Assembly: GCF_000002995.4 (NCBI RefSeq)
Contig: NW_025062284.1
Location: 787,501 to 851,500 of the forward strand
Length of the DNA stretch: 64,000 nt
Source: Brugia malayi
Taxonomy: Eukaryota > Nematoda > Chromadorea > Rhabditida > Onchocercidae
Direction of reading: 5' to 3'
This document shows, one piece after another, positions 24,356 to 36,944 of the stretch (positions are counted from its first letter, which is position 1; each line of letters opens with the position of its first letter). The notes below the pieces were generated by a model. That model was not told where the DNA came from, did not search any database, and saw only the letters and a program-made list of their open reading frames with translations. Position numbers and translations under genes: made by a program.

Positions 24356-27300
24356 TCATTTAAATTTATAACGATTGCTAATCATTTTCTCATATTTGCC
24401 AACAAAACCCCAATTAGGAAAAATTAATCCAAGAATAAAACGTGAAATATTTGACGTAATAAATGGTTGCATCCAATGAAGTAATGTACGATAGATAAAT
24501 AAATATTGTAATGGCGATGAAATTGCATGACGTCGTTGAAGTCGTACAAAAATTGCTGTTGTAAGTACTAAATTATCATATTGAGCTGAACCTAAAATTA
24601 TTCTAAAATAGATTAAATTAGAAAATTTGAAATATAAAACATTGATTTTTTTTTCCTTTTTGAAAAAAAAAAAAAAGATGCATTTTGTTTTTATTTGTAA
24701 AAGCTATTACTTCTATTATATTTATTTTTTTCTTTTTTTTTTTTTTTAAAAAAAAAGTGAAAATTTGAAAAATAATCAACTGATAAATTCAAAAACCATA
24801 AACAATTTATCAATTTTAATTTTACAACTTTATATCTAATCAGTATTTAACTTTTTTTTTTTTGGTTTTTATTTTAATTTTACATGCAAACAATATTTAT
24901 TATTGCATTTATATTAGAAGTTATACATTAATTATAGAAAATACCAAAATATTTACCCGTAAGATGCATAATCACTATAATTGATTGTAATTTAAAAAAA
25001 AAAAAAAATATTTTAATAACTCCATTAATAGATTATTTCATGATAAAATTATTTGCCTGTCATTTTTTTTTTTTTTTTTTTTAATACCATCAATCATTTA
25101 TAAGAAAGCAAAATTATTAAATTTAATTTTAACCTCTAAGTAAGTGCATTAAAAGTACTTCAATAGTGACCAAAGTACCAGAACGACCACAACCATCCAA
25201 ACAATGTATAATTGTTGGCATTGATGATAAGCGTGCCCTAATAAATTTAAAAAATGATAAAAATTTATGTAAAAAAAAAAAAAAAAAAATTTTATTATAA
25301 AAAATTCAATACACACATCAATGATCATAAATAATTGGCTATGTTATTGTTCTACAATAGGAAATGGTAATAGTACCGTACTCAATACCGTATGCCAGGT
25401 ACGGTATTGCTACCATTTCCTATTGTACAAAGTCTGAAATGGAAAAAAAAAAGCGTTTAAATAAATGATGTTCGTGACAACTGATATTGATGACATTGAT
25501 GATAAGAATGATATTAACGATGATAATAAAAGTGATGTTAAATGAAGATATATAATGATTGCAATGATCTTTAGGCGATTAATATACACATCAATGATCA
25601 TAAATAATTGCTATGTTATTGTTCTACAATAGGAAATGGTAATAGTACCGTACTCAATACCGTATGCCAGGTACGGTATTGCTACCATTTCCTATTGTAC
25701 AAAGTCTAAAATGAAAAAGAAAAGAAGTGATTAAATAAATAAATGTTCGTGATAACTGATACTGATGATATTAATGATAAGAATGATATTAACGATGATG
25801 ATAATAATAGTGATATTAGATGAAGATAAATAATGATTGCAATGATCATTCAACGATAAAAAAGAAATGATAAGAATGTTTTATTGATAAAAACTATAAA
25901 GTATACAATACCTTCGAAGGATGCGTAATGGCCAATAAAAATCAGTGAAATTATTCCAATCATATTGCCAATGTTCTAACTTATGCACAAAGCCTTCTTC
26001 GTCATCAACTCGATGCATTGTCAAATGGGTGACATTGAAAAGTGGATCAGTGGTACAATCCATTTTAATATTACAAACAATGTAATCACCATATTGAGCT
26101 TTGTCATTTTCATATCTATTTAAATGATAATTTTAAAATTCATGATTATTGAATTTTAAACTAGAATTTTTGCTTTTCCTTTTCACAATAATTCTATAAT
26201 TCTACAATAATAAAATTTTAAGAAAGTGTATTAATATTATTATCATTTATTTATTATTAATAATTAATTAAACTGTTACATTAATACTATCTAAAATATT
26301 TCAAAATATTCAAAGGAAAATTTAGCAAATTTAATAATAAAATAAACAAATGTTATGAAATTAAATAGAAGGCGGAATTTTCAAATATTATAAAATTAAA
26401 TAAAATATTGTAATAAGAAATAAAATTTAGTATAATTAAAATTATTGAAATATATTAAATAAACAATTGTATGCTGATTATACATATTAATAAAAAATAA
26501 GACCGTTTTTTCTAAAAAAAAAAAAAAAAAAAAACAAATAATGTTCTAAATTTTAAGACATATGAAATACTGTTAATGTGATGTCATTTGTGCTATAAAT
26601 TAAAATTAAACTTTATTTTTAGTTATTTTTTTTCTTCTTTGTCAGACAACCTAAAACACACTGTTAACGAATTTTAGTTACTGATTACATACTAGAAGCT
26701 ATTTTTTCTAGGCGAAAGAATTCTTCAAAAACTGATTACTTATACAGAAACTTACTTACACATTTACTTATACAGAAAGAGAAGTATTACCTTGGCCAGT
26801 AATACACGCAAGTGTTAGGTAATACTCCATCCAGTAAGCCTAAACGTTTCATATCAACAGCTTTGCATAACATGATGATATATTTTGAACGTTCCTGCCA
26901 AACCATTTGCCAGAAATCATTGATTGTTGACGGAAGTGGCGCTTGTGTTAGAATAAACGTATTCAAGAGTGGACCACCACGTACGTATGATGCGTGAATG
27001 AAATCATCGCTAAAAATCACCTATTATCAATTTATATAAACATTTATATAGCTTATTAAGCACATAATTAATCAGTAAATTAATATTTGAAAAAAAAAAA
27101 CAAACATTATTTTAAAAAATTTACCATAAAAGTTCATTAAAATTTAATAAAAAGTAATTAATAGAAAAAAAAATACTACAAGTGATAAATTTTTAATACT
27201 TGTTTGTTTTTTTTATTTTAAATAATAAAAAAAAAAAGATTGATTAATAAATTTTAATAATAAAGAAAACAAAAAAAATTTTAAATGATCAATTATGTAT

Positions 27301-30300
27301 TAGTATTGCTACAAAAATTATACAATAATAAAATTTTAATCAAATAAAAAAGCTAAAAAAAAAAAACAAATAACAAATTAATCAATAATTATTTAGCAGT
27401 TTTTTTTTTTTTTTTTTTTTTTTTAAATGAACACAACAAATATCATTCTAATATTAGCAGGAACAAAAAAAAAAAAAGATAGCTTAAGTTGCTTTTTAAT
27501 TGATTCTTATAATCTGCAAAAAAAAATTTTATAAAAATTTGATAAAAAAAATTAAAAAAAATATACCTCTTATCAGTAGAATGATTTGTTATGCTAATAT
27601 GTTTGAAAATATCATTCGTATAATGCATATTTGTTGTTTCTCGTATTGTTGATTTATACGGAAAAACTGAACCATTATTATTACTTGTTGTCTTTTTGCG
27701 CCATAATATCACGCGACTAATATCAGCACATTCGAATACTGTAACTTTGTGATAATTTTGTGATAATTTGATTAGAATGTGACAATTTTGATTAGAATTA
27801 AAAATGAAATTTTTATTTTAATTCAAATAACAGAAGTTTTATTTCTAATTTAATTCAAAACAAATTTATTTGCTTGACAGAATTTAAAGTTTGCTGAAAA
27901 GTGTTTAACAATTGATTGATTGATTGATCGATTGATCGATTGATTAGCATGTTTAACATTTATAAATAAAGTAATTAATGCATAATAAAAATAATTAAAT
28001 AATGGAATCTTTCATTGTTTATGGAATACTTTTCAACGATTACTTTTAATATACATATATTTTTTTCAAGTTGATCGATTGATCGATTGATTGATTGATT
28101 AGCTGTGTATAAGAACACATATAATATTTAAAAAAAAAAAAAAAGAGAGATCAATAAAGTAATCAATGTGCAATAAAAATAAATAATGGAATCTTTCATT
28201 GTTTATGGAATACTTATCAAAGATTACTTTTAATATTTTATATATTTTTTTAAGTAATATTTTAAGTAATTAAAATATTATTCATTTAAATTTATATTGA
28301 AATGATGATGATGACATCTGGAATAGAATTACATAAAAAACTTATAACATTGTATAATTAAGAATTAAATTAATGATATTTTTTAATTTAATTTTAATAA
28401 TTAACAAAGACATTTTCTAATTTAATTTTTGGTCATATTTAACAAATATATTTTCCAATTTAGTTTTGATCATGTTTAACAAAGATATTTTTTAATTTAG
28501 ATTTGATCATATTTAACAAAGATATTTTACTAATTTCATTTTAAACATATTTGATCAACAAAAATATTTTCATGCATTTCTAATTTAGTTTTTAGTGACA
28601 TTTTTTGAAATAGAAATGTCACTATGATTCCTAATATTTGTAATTTTTTTTTTTACTTTTTACTTTTTTTTTTTTTTTGAAATGATAGTCAAAAATGTAC
28701 GAAATGAAATATACATTAAATTATTGAGAGGAAAATTTTTGAAATTAAAACTAACATTTATTTCTTGCTTTATCAAGATTTCGATTAAAAGCATTTTGCT
28801 TTGCTTCTTCCGATGTTAACGGATTACGCTCAAAAAATGTTTTTAATTGTTGAAATTCCGCCACATATTCCTTTAAAAAAACAAAAAAAAAAAAAAAAAA
28901 ATGGGAGAAGAAAAGTTATTTCTTAATTTCAAATTTTGGAAAGAAAAATTTTTAAATTTTAATCATTTCAAAACATTTTCTTATTTTTCTTTTCCACTTC
29001 AAAAATTTAAATTTCTGCTAAATATGTTTAATAAAATGGTAAATTTTTTTTAAAATTTTTGTGCTAATTTGTGCAAAAATTTAAATTTCATTCGAAGATA
29101 ATTTTCATTGTGAGAATTTGATCGATAAAAAAAATTCACTAATCTGTATTTTAGGATAATTTTGTCGAGAAAATTGACTTAAAATTTTAAAAAGCAAGTT
29201 TAATTTTAGGAAATTTTACCGATAAATGAGGTGTTATTGTGCCAGGTTCAATAATAAATGAATATTTAACCATTTCAGCCATTGAAGAAGCAAAATTATT
29301 TATCCTTTCAAGCATTCGACAATAAAATTCGCTACTCTGTTCGGTCCAATTTGATAATGGATCAGCCTATATGACAATTGATATTTATTTTAATTAGCAA
29401 ATTAAAATTTAAAAAAAAAAAAAGAATGGTATAAAAGTTTTTATAATCAAAAGAAATAAATGTTACTTAATTTCAATCATATGTTAAAACATGAATTAAT
29501 CAACAATTAAATTGTTAAATTTTTCAAAAAAAAAAACAAATTTTTTATTTCTTTTTTATGAAATATAATAGCTAAATAAAGAATTATAAAAGCATTTGAA
29601 ATGTTCGATCACAATTAGCACACATTTAAATTAACTTAAAAATTCCAGTTATGAAGTTATTAAATATTAGAAATTTATAACTTTTTATTATATTGAAAGA
29701 AAATTTGATACAATTTAGATGTTTAAATTATTTCATTTTGTTCATCAGAATTTTTAATTTTTTTTTAAATAATAAAATACCTCTTTAAGTGAAGTGAAAT
29801 CACGCATTAGTTCGTTGATAATTTTTGATGATGGTTGACTTAATTCAGCTGCGACATCATCTAACCAACCAATTAAATTTGCTCTATAAAATAAAAATTT
29901 ATTTCAAATATAAATTTAATTTCGAAATTTTTGAAATTTGCAAATTTAAATTTGTGTAACTTTTTTTTATTTTTAGCTTACATACCAGATTCTATGCTAA
30001 TCAGATTATGATTTATGAACTTTTGATTTTTAACTTTTAAATTGTTTACAGCAAAAATTATCTAATTATTAAGCATATAATGATAATCAACCAAGTTTGT
30101 TACGTTAATTATCATCACAATTTTGCCTTTTCAAATTTAATTTCAAATATAAATTTATATTTAACTTTAAATTTTTTGAAATTTGTAATTTTAAATTTAA
30201 TTTAATTTCAAAAAACTTAATTTCAACATGTAAATGTAATTTTACAATAAGTTAGTGTTGTAATAATTTTAATATTGTTTTGTTTTGTTTGTTTGTTTGT

Positions 30301-31390
30301 TTGTTTGTTTTTTTTTCTCAAAAAATTGAATAAATATCAACTAAGAAATAATTTACCCATATTTACGTTTCAGGAAATCAGGATCACTTTGCATATGATC
30401 CGGTTTTAGAATAACTGATGAAATTAAGCGTAATTTAATTTCTTCATCTCTTACAACATCATTTATTTTTTGAATTTTTTGCTTTATAAACGATTGTATT
30501 TCATCTATTTTATATTGTTCCTAAAAAATATGAAAATTAATTAACACAATTTAACAACTGTACACAAAAATTTTACATTTTTAAATTTAAAAAAAAAAAA
30601 AAACTTTTTTTCAATTCACAAAATTGTTGTTTTAAAAAATAACTATTTTGAATCTAAGTAACAATTTGATTTAAAAAAATTTTTTTTTAAAACTTTAAAA
30701 TTAGCAAGCAAACTTACAAGTCGCTGTTTTAAAGCACGAATTTTATATGCTTCATACCAACGCATATAAAATAAACTATTTGAATGGGTATTATCATGAA
30801 ATTTATTTGCTTCTATTTGCCTTTTCCGTTTACTCCATTTATTTCCGGTTGGTATTATTGAATGAATTTCACCTGGACAGAACCATTCCGAATCTACAAG
30901 CGCATCCTGAAAAAAAAAATTCAAAATTTATAAACGATTTAAAAAAAAAAAATACCATATCACAAATTTATCAACTTAAATATAACCTAAAAAAAAAAAA
31001 AACAAGTAAAATGGGTTTGTTTAGCTTTTTGAAATTTGGAAATTATCATTATCATAAAATTAATTCCGGAAATGATTTTAGCTTTAAAATATGTAATATT
31101 TTTTGATAAAATTGTAAAATATGTAGTGTTTTTAGTTACAATGAATAAATCAATTCGGATTTATGATTATCATAAAATTAATTTCGGAAATGATTTTAGG
31201 TTTAAAATATGTAATATTTTTTGAAAAAAAATGTAAAGTATGATATATTTTTCCTTAATTGTAAATTGATAATACTTTCAAATTACACTTAAAACATAAA
31301 ATATAGTAATTAATTAAATTCATTTATATTTCCACTAACATTTAATTCAATACTGCTTGCCAATGATGAAGCATCCACTTCTGAAGCCAT
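24356..31390 (-). CDS. protein tyrosine phosphatase family protein with degenerate catalytic loops
   Basis: Eleven minus-strand exons: 31340-31390, 30718-30906, 30357-30520, 29781-29883, 29220-29366, 28756-28870, 27567-27738, 26791-27009, 25912-26115, 25134-25237 and 24356-24591. They give 567 aa with closed phases. Residues 1-230 are a helical, Lys/Glu-rich N-terminal part that I do not recognise. The PTP domain follows: SRVILW, DDFIHASYV, FILTQAPLPSTINDFWQMVW, CVYYWPR, HLTMHRV, HWQYDW and the P-loop HCLDGCGRSG (Cys467, Arg473). Expected partners are altered: the KNRY-type pTyr loop reads RNKL near 254-257, WPD reads WNN (440-442), and the Q-loop Gln is Ser (ISSPLQYLFIYRTLL). No signal peptide is seen, so it is cytoplasmic. 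It may be a phosphotyrosine trap or a slow or pseudo-phosphatase; that is inference. Its 5' exons are partly copied at 58.0-58.9 kb. Confidence 0.9.
25353..25427. ncRNA. hairpin, copy 1 (pre-miRNA-like or miniature inverted repeat)
   Basis: A 75-base inverted repeat. The outer 17-base arms TACAATAGGAAATGGTA and TACCATTTCCTATTGTA pair perfectly. Four loosely paired positions and an 8-pair inner stem TACCGTAC/GTACGGTA follow, around a 17-base loop. Size and shape resemble a microRNA precursor, but a non-autonomous inverted repeat would look the same. The strand cannot be chosen, since both strands fold alike. Confidence 0.45.
25625..25699. ncRNA. hairpin, copy 2, identical to copy 1
   Basis: All 75 bases match the hairpin at 25353-25427, while the flanks within the same duplication are clearly diverged. 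The same interpretation and the same uncertainty apply. Confidence 0.45.
27895..28560. repeat. intronic repeats: duplicated GATTGATC block and 37-bp repeats
   Basis: In the intron between phosphatase exons 6 and 7, a GATTGATCGATTGATTAG block plus ATAATGGAATCTTTCATTGT occurs twice (from about 27905 and 28070). Four to five copies of a unit with TTTAACAAAGATATTTT and TTTGATCATA follow (about 28401-28555). The whole stretch reappears at the right end of the window. Confidence 0.85.
31036..31226. repeat. tandem duplication in phosphatase intron 1
   Basis: A segment containing TATCATAAAATTAATTCCGG and AAAATATGTAATATTTTTTG occurs twice with an offset of about 120 bases. The inverted copy of this intron near 58200-58280 has only one copy. 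The duplication therefore arose, or was lost, after the larger duplication. Confidence 0.85.
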
Positions 31391-33616
31391 CACTGCGACA
31401 AGCCTTGAAGAAAAGCTAAATTATTTAATCAGATTTTTAATCAATTTAATTAATTATGTAAAAATTTAATTATCAATTTAACAACACCTCACAAAGTATA
31501 AATTATAATTTCAAATTTTATACTTAAATTTTTTACTTAATTATGTATCATACGCATAAATCTATAACAACAATAAAAATGAATATGTGACAACAAGACA
31601 ATGACAATTAAATGTAAGCACTGTCAGTTTCTTAAATTCTTAATAATTGTATTTGATATTATTTCTTTTACTAATTACTTTATTATTTTTTACATAATTA
31701 GTTACTTAAAAATATGTGTATTTGAGTTTTTAATCTTATGAGTTTTCAAAAGTTATTTTAAAATTTTTTTAAATCCATAATTTTTAAGTATTTTAGGTAA
31801 TTAGTTTTAATTTTTAACTTTTTTAAGTACTTAGTAATAATTAGAAATTTTTTCAACAAATTGTAATTTTAAAGCAAAAAAAAAAAAAATTAACTGCAAC
31901 TAAATTACTTCTACTCTATGTACTAATTAATTAACAAAACAGAATGTAACTTACATACTTAAGGATTGAATTGAAATAGGATAATATAAATTAATTTTAA
32001 TTAATTAATTCATTCATTCATTGAAAACTAATGTTTTAGCTCTGTTACAAGTTTAATTTAAATTAATATAGCAAATAAATATTTGATATTAGAAAAAAAC
32101 AAATTAATTAATCATTTTGACAAATAGTTAGTATAAAATGAGAATTAAGGATTGAAATAATCAACTAACATCAATTTTAATAATAAGTAATGTATATCAA
32201 TTCATTAAGTAAATATTAAGTAATAAGTAAGAAGTAATTGTGAAAGAAGAAAGTAAGTAATGATTAGATCTACTTGAGCAACAGTAATAATAACAATAAT
32301 AATGTCAAGCGTTATTGGATCAATTAAACTAACATATTTGTATGTGCAAGCAAATATGCAATTGCACTTGCGACTGCAACTGCAACTGCAGCTGCGAGTG
32401 CGGCTGCAAGAAATATTTACTATTTGGGTTACATTTTGATACAGCTCAATAAATGATTAGAAAAAGAAATCAAAGTTATACTTTTAAAATTTTTTATTAA
32501 ATTTACTAAAATTTTCTTTGTACAACTCAACAAATTTATTAGCAAATATTATTTATCAAATGACAATTTTAAAATATTTTACTAAAAAAGTGTGCAAAAA
32601 TAAAAATAATTCTATCATAAAGTTTTATAAAAAATTAACAACAAAAAAAAGTTATAAAAAAATTTTGAACTTTTCAGTTTTAAAATTAATACAATTAATT
32701 AATTTCATATATTTTTATTTTTGAAACTATAATGAAATAACAGAAATTTCATAGAATTGAATGTTTGTTTGTTTAGATATGATAGAGTCTATATTATTGT
32801 CCTTTATTTTTTATTGAAAGTTAAACTTTAAAATTTATTATAATTAATTTCTCGTTATAATTAACATTTAAATAAACAAAAAATTAAAAAAAAAAAATTA
32901 CGAGAAAAAAAGGAATTATAGAAATTTTAGACAATTTTTCATTTATTTTCATGAAAAAAAATTAAAAATAAAGTTTAATACAATAAAAATATATAATAAA
33001 ATAAAAATATAATTTTTAGCATATCACAATAAATTATATTTTTATTGTTATTTTTCATGAAAATAAAATGAAAATCAGAAATAAATATTAATTAGTAGCA
33101 TAGGTGATAATTGAATATTTAATTCATTATCAATTAACAAATAGCAAATTTGCCTTTTCAAAATGATTTTTTAATTTTTAAAATTTTACAATTCCACTTT
33201 TTTTTCCTTTAAAAATTTTATCGAAGATCTTTTCATAATTTTAAAATAAAAATAAATTTTTTTGAAGCTAATTTTTACAATTATCATTCTAAATTAGCTC
33301 TTTCTAAGATTTACAATTGAGAATTAGAACTGAACAAAAATCAAAAACAAAATTAAAACTTAAAATTCAAAAATAAAATTTCAGTTATTTGTTCATGGGA
33401 ATAAAGAAAAAAAATTTCCCTCTTTTAATTTAATTTTTCGATTATAATTTAATTTTATTAAATAAGCAAAAAACACTGCAATTAATTTAAATTAGCGTAA
33501 GACAGATAAAACTGAAACTGCCAAATTCCACAACCGGACCAGGTAGTTAAAGCAGAATTGGAATTGCTTGAAATTACCATTGTAATATATACGGATTTAC
33601 AATCCAAAAATATTAC
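31391..33616. other. intergenic DNA; TGCAAC hexamer block
   Basis: No exon is recognised. At about 32332-32410 a block of TGCAACTGCAACTGCAGCTG-type hexamers with frequent TGCA stands out from the AT-rich background. Most of the region has an inverted counterpart at about 55945-58053. Confidence 0.6.
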
Positions 33617-34535
33617 CTCTTTTAAATCTATGTTTTCTTTTTCCAATATAAAAATCGTATTCCTGAGTTCTGCATTTTCATTTTTCAGTTCATCGTTTTC
33701 CTTTGTTAAATTTTCAGCAGCACGAATTATTGCAGCAATAATTTCACTTGCAAAATCCAAATTCTCAAGCAAAGTTGAGCTTTGATATCTTATATCTTCC
33801 TCATTGATTCGAAAATGCTGAGCCGTCCTTTTTAGCTCCCAAAATTGACAAAAATTTGATTTAAAAAACAATCTTAACATTATTTAACAGTTTTGAAACT
33901 CCACAAAACAATGAAAATTTCTCGAAAGAAGAAGCAAACCTGCATTACTTCTTCACATATTTTCTTGAAAGTATCTCCTTCTCTTTCATTATTTTCCAAC
34001 TGTTTAATTTCTCGGCCATGCAAGCAATCCAACAAGCTTTTAAAGTTTTTCTCTGTATACTCATGCATTATTTTCATTTTACTCGCCATTTTTTGCATTT
34101 CATCCAAATCCTTTGACCATTTCTCATTCAATTTCTGAAATCCGATCTATAGACAATATGTTAATGAATGTACTATTGTAAATAAAACGATATTCAACAT
34201 TCAAATTCACTTCCTGAAGATTTTTTTTATATAACGCAGCGTTTTTAACAAGAAGGAACAGTTTTGATTTTCTTCAGATTTTGTTTTGATAAACTCTGTC
34301 ACAAAATATGAAAAATTCTGTTCATTTGTTTTTGGAAATTCTAGAATAACAAAATTTATACAAGACTTTAAACAAGATTAACCTGCATTAAACTTGAGAA
34401 ACAATTCTTATTTTCAGAAAACTGAAATTCTTGTATTATCACTTCTTGCAAACCATTAAGGTTTGATTTCGCACTCGTAAATAACATCTCAAATCTGTTC
34501 TTTTCCTCCACCATTTCTACCATTATCGCTTCAAA
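33617..34535 (-). CDS. coiled-coil protein of unknown function, left copy
   Basis: Supported minus-strand exons are 34383-34535, 33940-34134 and 33617-33835, all usable in phase 0. Peptide landmarks are MVEMVEEKNRFEMLFTSAKS, KWSKDLDEMQKMASKMK, CLHGREIKQLENNEREGD, LKRTAQHFRINEEDIRY and AENLTKENDELKNENAELRN. The last is a classic leucine/asparagine coiled coil. I do not recognise the family. An exon may lie between the first two (around 34200-34345) but I could not join it in phase. The acceptor of the 33835 exon (TTTTGGGAG) is poor. The final exon found in the 51-kb copy is absent here: homology ends at about 33486, so this copy may be 3'-truncated or read through an intron. Related copies are at 51.2-52.1, 53.6-53.7 and 59.1-59.6 kb. 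Confidence 0.5.
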
Positions 34536-35575
34536 CTAAAGATTATTGATTCCTTTGTTCAACTAGAAAAATATAAAGTTATTAAAAAAAATACTTATAA
34601 GTTCGCAACAAAAGATATTAAAAAAAAAAAAAAATGAGATTTCAAAATTTCATATTTCAATTGTATAAGCGATAATTGCAAATCGTCTCCAAACCGAAAT
34701 TTTGAATTCTAAATTTGGCAGGGTGACACCGTGCCGGTTGGGGTAATGTTATTCGAGATAAGGCGATGATTAATGTCTTTATCACTTATCAGTTAAATTG
34801 GTATTTCAGTTTATTCTCAGTTATCTTTCACTTCCATTCTATTTTTAATTATTTCTTCACGTCAGCAAAATTAATAAAACTTTCATTTAATCATGGTTTT
34901 AATTCAATTTAAGGTTCAAAATTAAATTAATTTCAAATTTAAATTTTGAATTTTTTAAAAATTTTAAAATTTGTAATAGTTTTTCCTCAATTATAATTCA
35001 TTATTTCATCTTATAAATTCTTATCAATGTGTGATATAACAATTTCTTTGTATCTTTGTTTCCTTACCATTTTTGCATTTTTTTTTTTTTTTTAAAATAT
35101 TTCCTCCAATCACCTGTACTGTTTCAAAAGATACTTTTTTTTTTTTGTTAAAATTCGAAAATTACTGGATCACATGTAACTATTGTTAATAGCAAAGGAA
35201 AAATCTAAATGTATCAGTATCAGTTCAAATTTCAGCGTTTAAAATTTGCAATGAGAAATTGAAATAATGTTGCACTTCAGTAAACTATTAATGTTTTTCT
35301 TTTAATGTTAGTATTATATGTCATTTGTGAAATTATTTTGTTTACTTTTGCCAAATTTATTTATCCTTTATTTAATGAAATAATTAATTACTTATTTCAT
35401 TGGTTACAATGATAGTATTTAAATTTATAATTTGGCATTTCATATCTTTATTCCTTTTATCTTGTTAACATTTTAAAATTCTATTTTAATTTTAATTGCT
35501 TAGTACTTACTTTAGTACTCATCGTAGAAGTTAACAAAGTTTAGCAAATTTAGCATTATCATTTGATAATGAATT
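34536..35575. other. intergenic DNA between coiled-coil gene and GAS41
   Basis: AT-rich, with a more complex patch at 34715-34760 (GGTGACACCGTGCCGGTTGG). That patch is kept in the inverted copy at about 55400-55440. The upstream part of the GAS41 promoter probably lies here. Confidence 0.5.
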
Positions 35576-35583
35576 ATATTTAG
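35576..35583 (+). promoter_or_regulatory. putative trans-splice acceptor and leader of GAS41
   Basis: ATATTTAG ends 63 bases before the GAS41 ATG. The leader in between holds a five-codon upstream frame (ATGATAAAAGAGTAG near 35601). A second upstream ATG near 35628 overlaps the true start in another frame and stops just after it. Confidence 0.4.
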
Positions 35584-35646
35584 GTTGGAGCGGAACGAAT
35601 GATAAAAGAGTAGCATTTGCTATCTTAATGGTTTATTGTAATTGTG

Positions 35647-35849
35647 ATGGAACGTGTAAAAGATAAAATATTCATTCGACCAATTGTTTATGGTAATACT
35701 GCCCATTATTTGGGTAAAAAACGCGAAGAAGATGGGCATACACATGAATGGACAGTATTCGTGAAACCTTACTACAATGAAGATCCATCAAAATATATTC
35801 GAAAAGTACAATTCAAATTACACGATTCATATGCTAATGCAACACGAAG

Positions 35850-35881
<32 letters not shown>

Positions 35882-36881
35882 TTTTCTGTCTGAAATAACT
35901 AGCCTAATTAGATTATCACATTGTTATTATGATATTATAATTTTAGTTTGTAATCTAATTGTGTATTTTCATATGCTGAATGGCAAACTTTTAGTTTTGA
36001 TTAGAATTCTACTTTTATCCAATTCTTAACGATTATAGTTTATGAATTGGAGTTAACTTATAACGTCTGAAAGTGGACATGAAATTTAGAAGTTGTCATA
36101 TAATAGACATACATAAGTGAAAATAGAAGAACTTTTGTTCTTCACAAAAATTTCTGTATTTGACATGAAATTATGCTGCTATACATATATGAAAGAATAT
36201 GAAAAATGTAGAATATCACTGAGAAATAATGCTTAATAATATGTTTAGTTTTATGTTATTTTTTAGTGGTCGAAAAACCGCCATATGAAGTGACCGAAAC
36301 AGGTTGGGGCGAATTTGAGATTCAAATTCGAATATATTTTGTCGACGTTAATGAAAAACCGGTAAAGATTCATTATTTTTCGTCATATTGTTTTAATTAT
36401 TAATCACGAAATTTAGACTATATTTATTTGGTCACATGTTTGCTGTCTAATTCATTATTTATAGATTGTGATTGACACAATTTAAAATGTTAAGTTCCAC
36501 TTCAAATGTTGTAATACATATTTTATAATAACAAGAATTCTCTTATTTTCAACGATGAATAAGATATGAAATGATGAGATATCATCAATAAATGGCAGTT
36601 ATAAGAATTGAAATAATAACAACTTAGTTAGCTAATTCTTTAATCATGTATTTTAAGGTAACAGCGTTCCATTATCTTAGGTTATTTCAACCACAAGTTA
36701 CACTTCCCAACGGCAAAACGATGGTTGCTGCAGAATATTACGATGAAATTGTAAGTTTTTTTTGTAGTTTTTTTTTTTTTTTTATATATAAAGAATGAAA
36801 ATTTTGAAAAGCTAATATTTGTTCATTTCTAAGCGACAATTATTGACAAATGACAGATGATATCATTTTAAATAAATCAAA

Positions 36882-36944
<63 letters not shown>

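Larger units (their letters stand above)
25313..25855. repeat. 272-bp tandem duplication in a phosphatase intron
   Basis: Two units (about 25313-25585 and 25586-25855) lie in the intron between the exons at 25912-26115 and 25134-25237. They share ATCAATGATCATAAATAATTG, an identical hairpin and a GATGATATTAACGATGAT-rich tail. Outside the hairpin the units differ by many substitutions and small indels. Confidence 0.9.

Noticed and set aside
30747..31224. Plus-strand frames of 119 and 62 codons
   Set aside because: Antisense to phosphatase exon 2 and an intronic tandem duplication; AT-rich composition only.
33893..34138. Plus-strand frame of 81 codons (and its equivalents near 51172 and 59389)
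   Set aside because: Antisense to the coiled-coil exon, repeated wherever that exon is copied.
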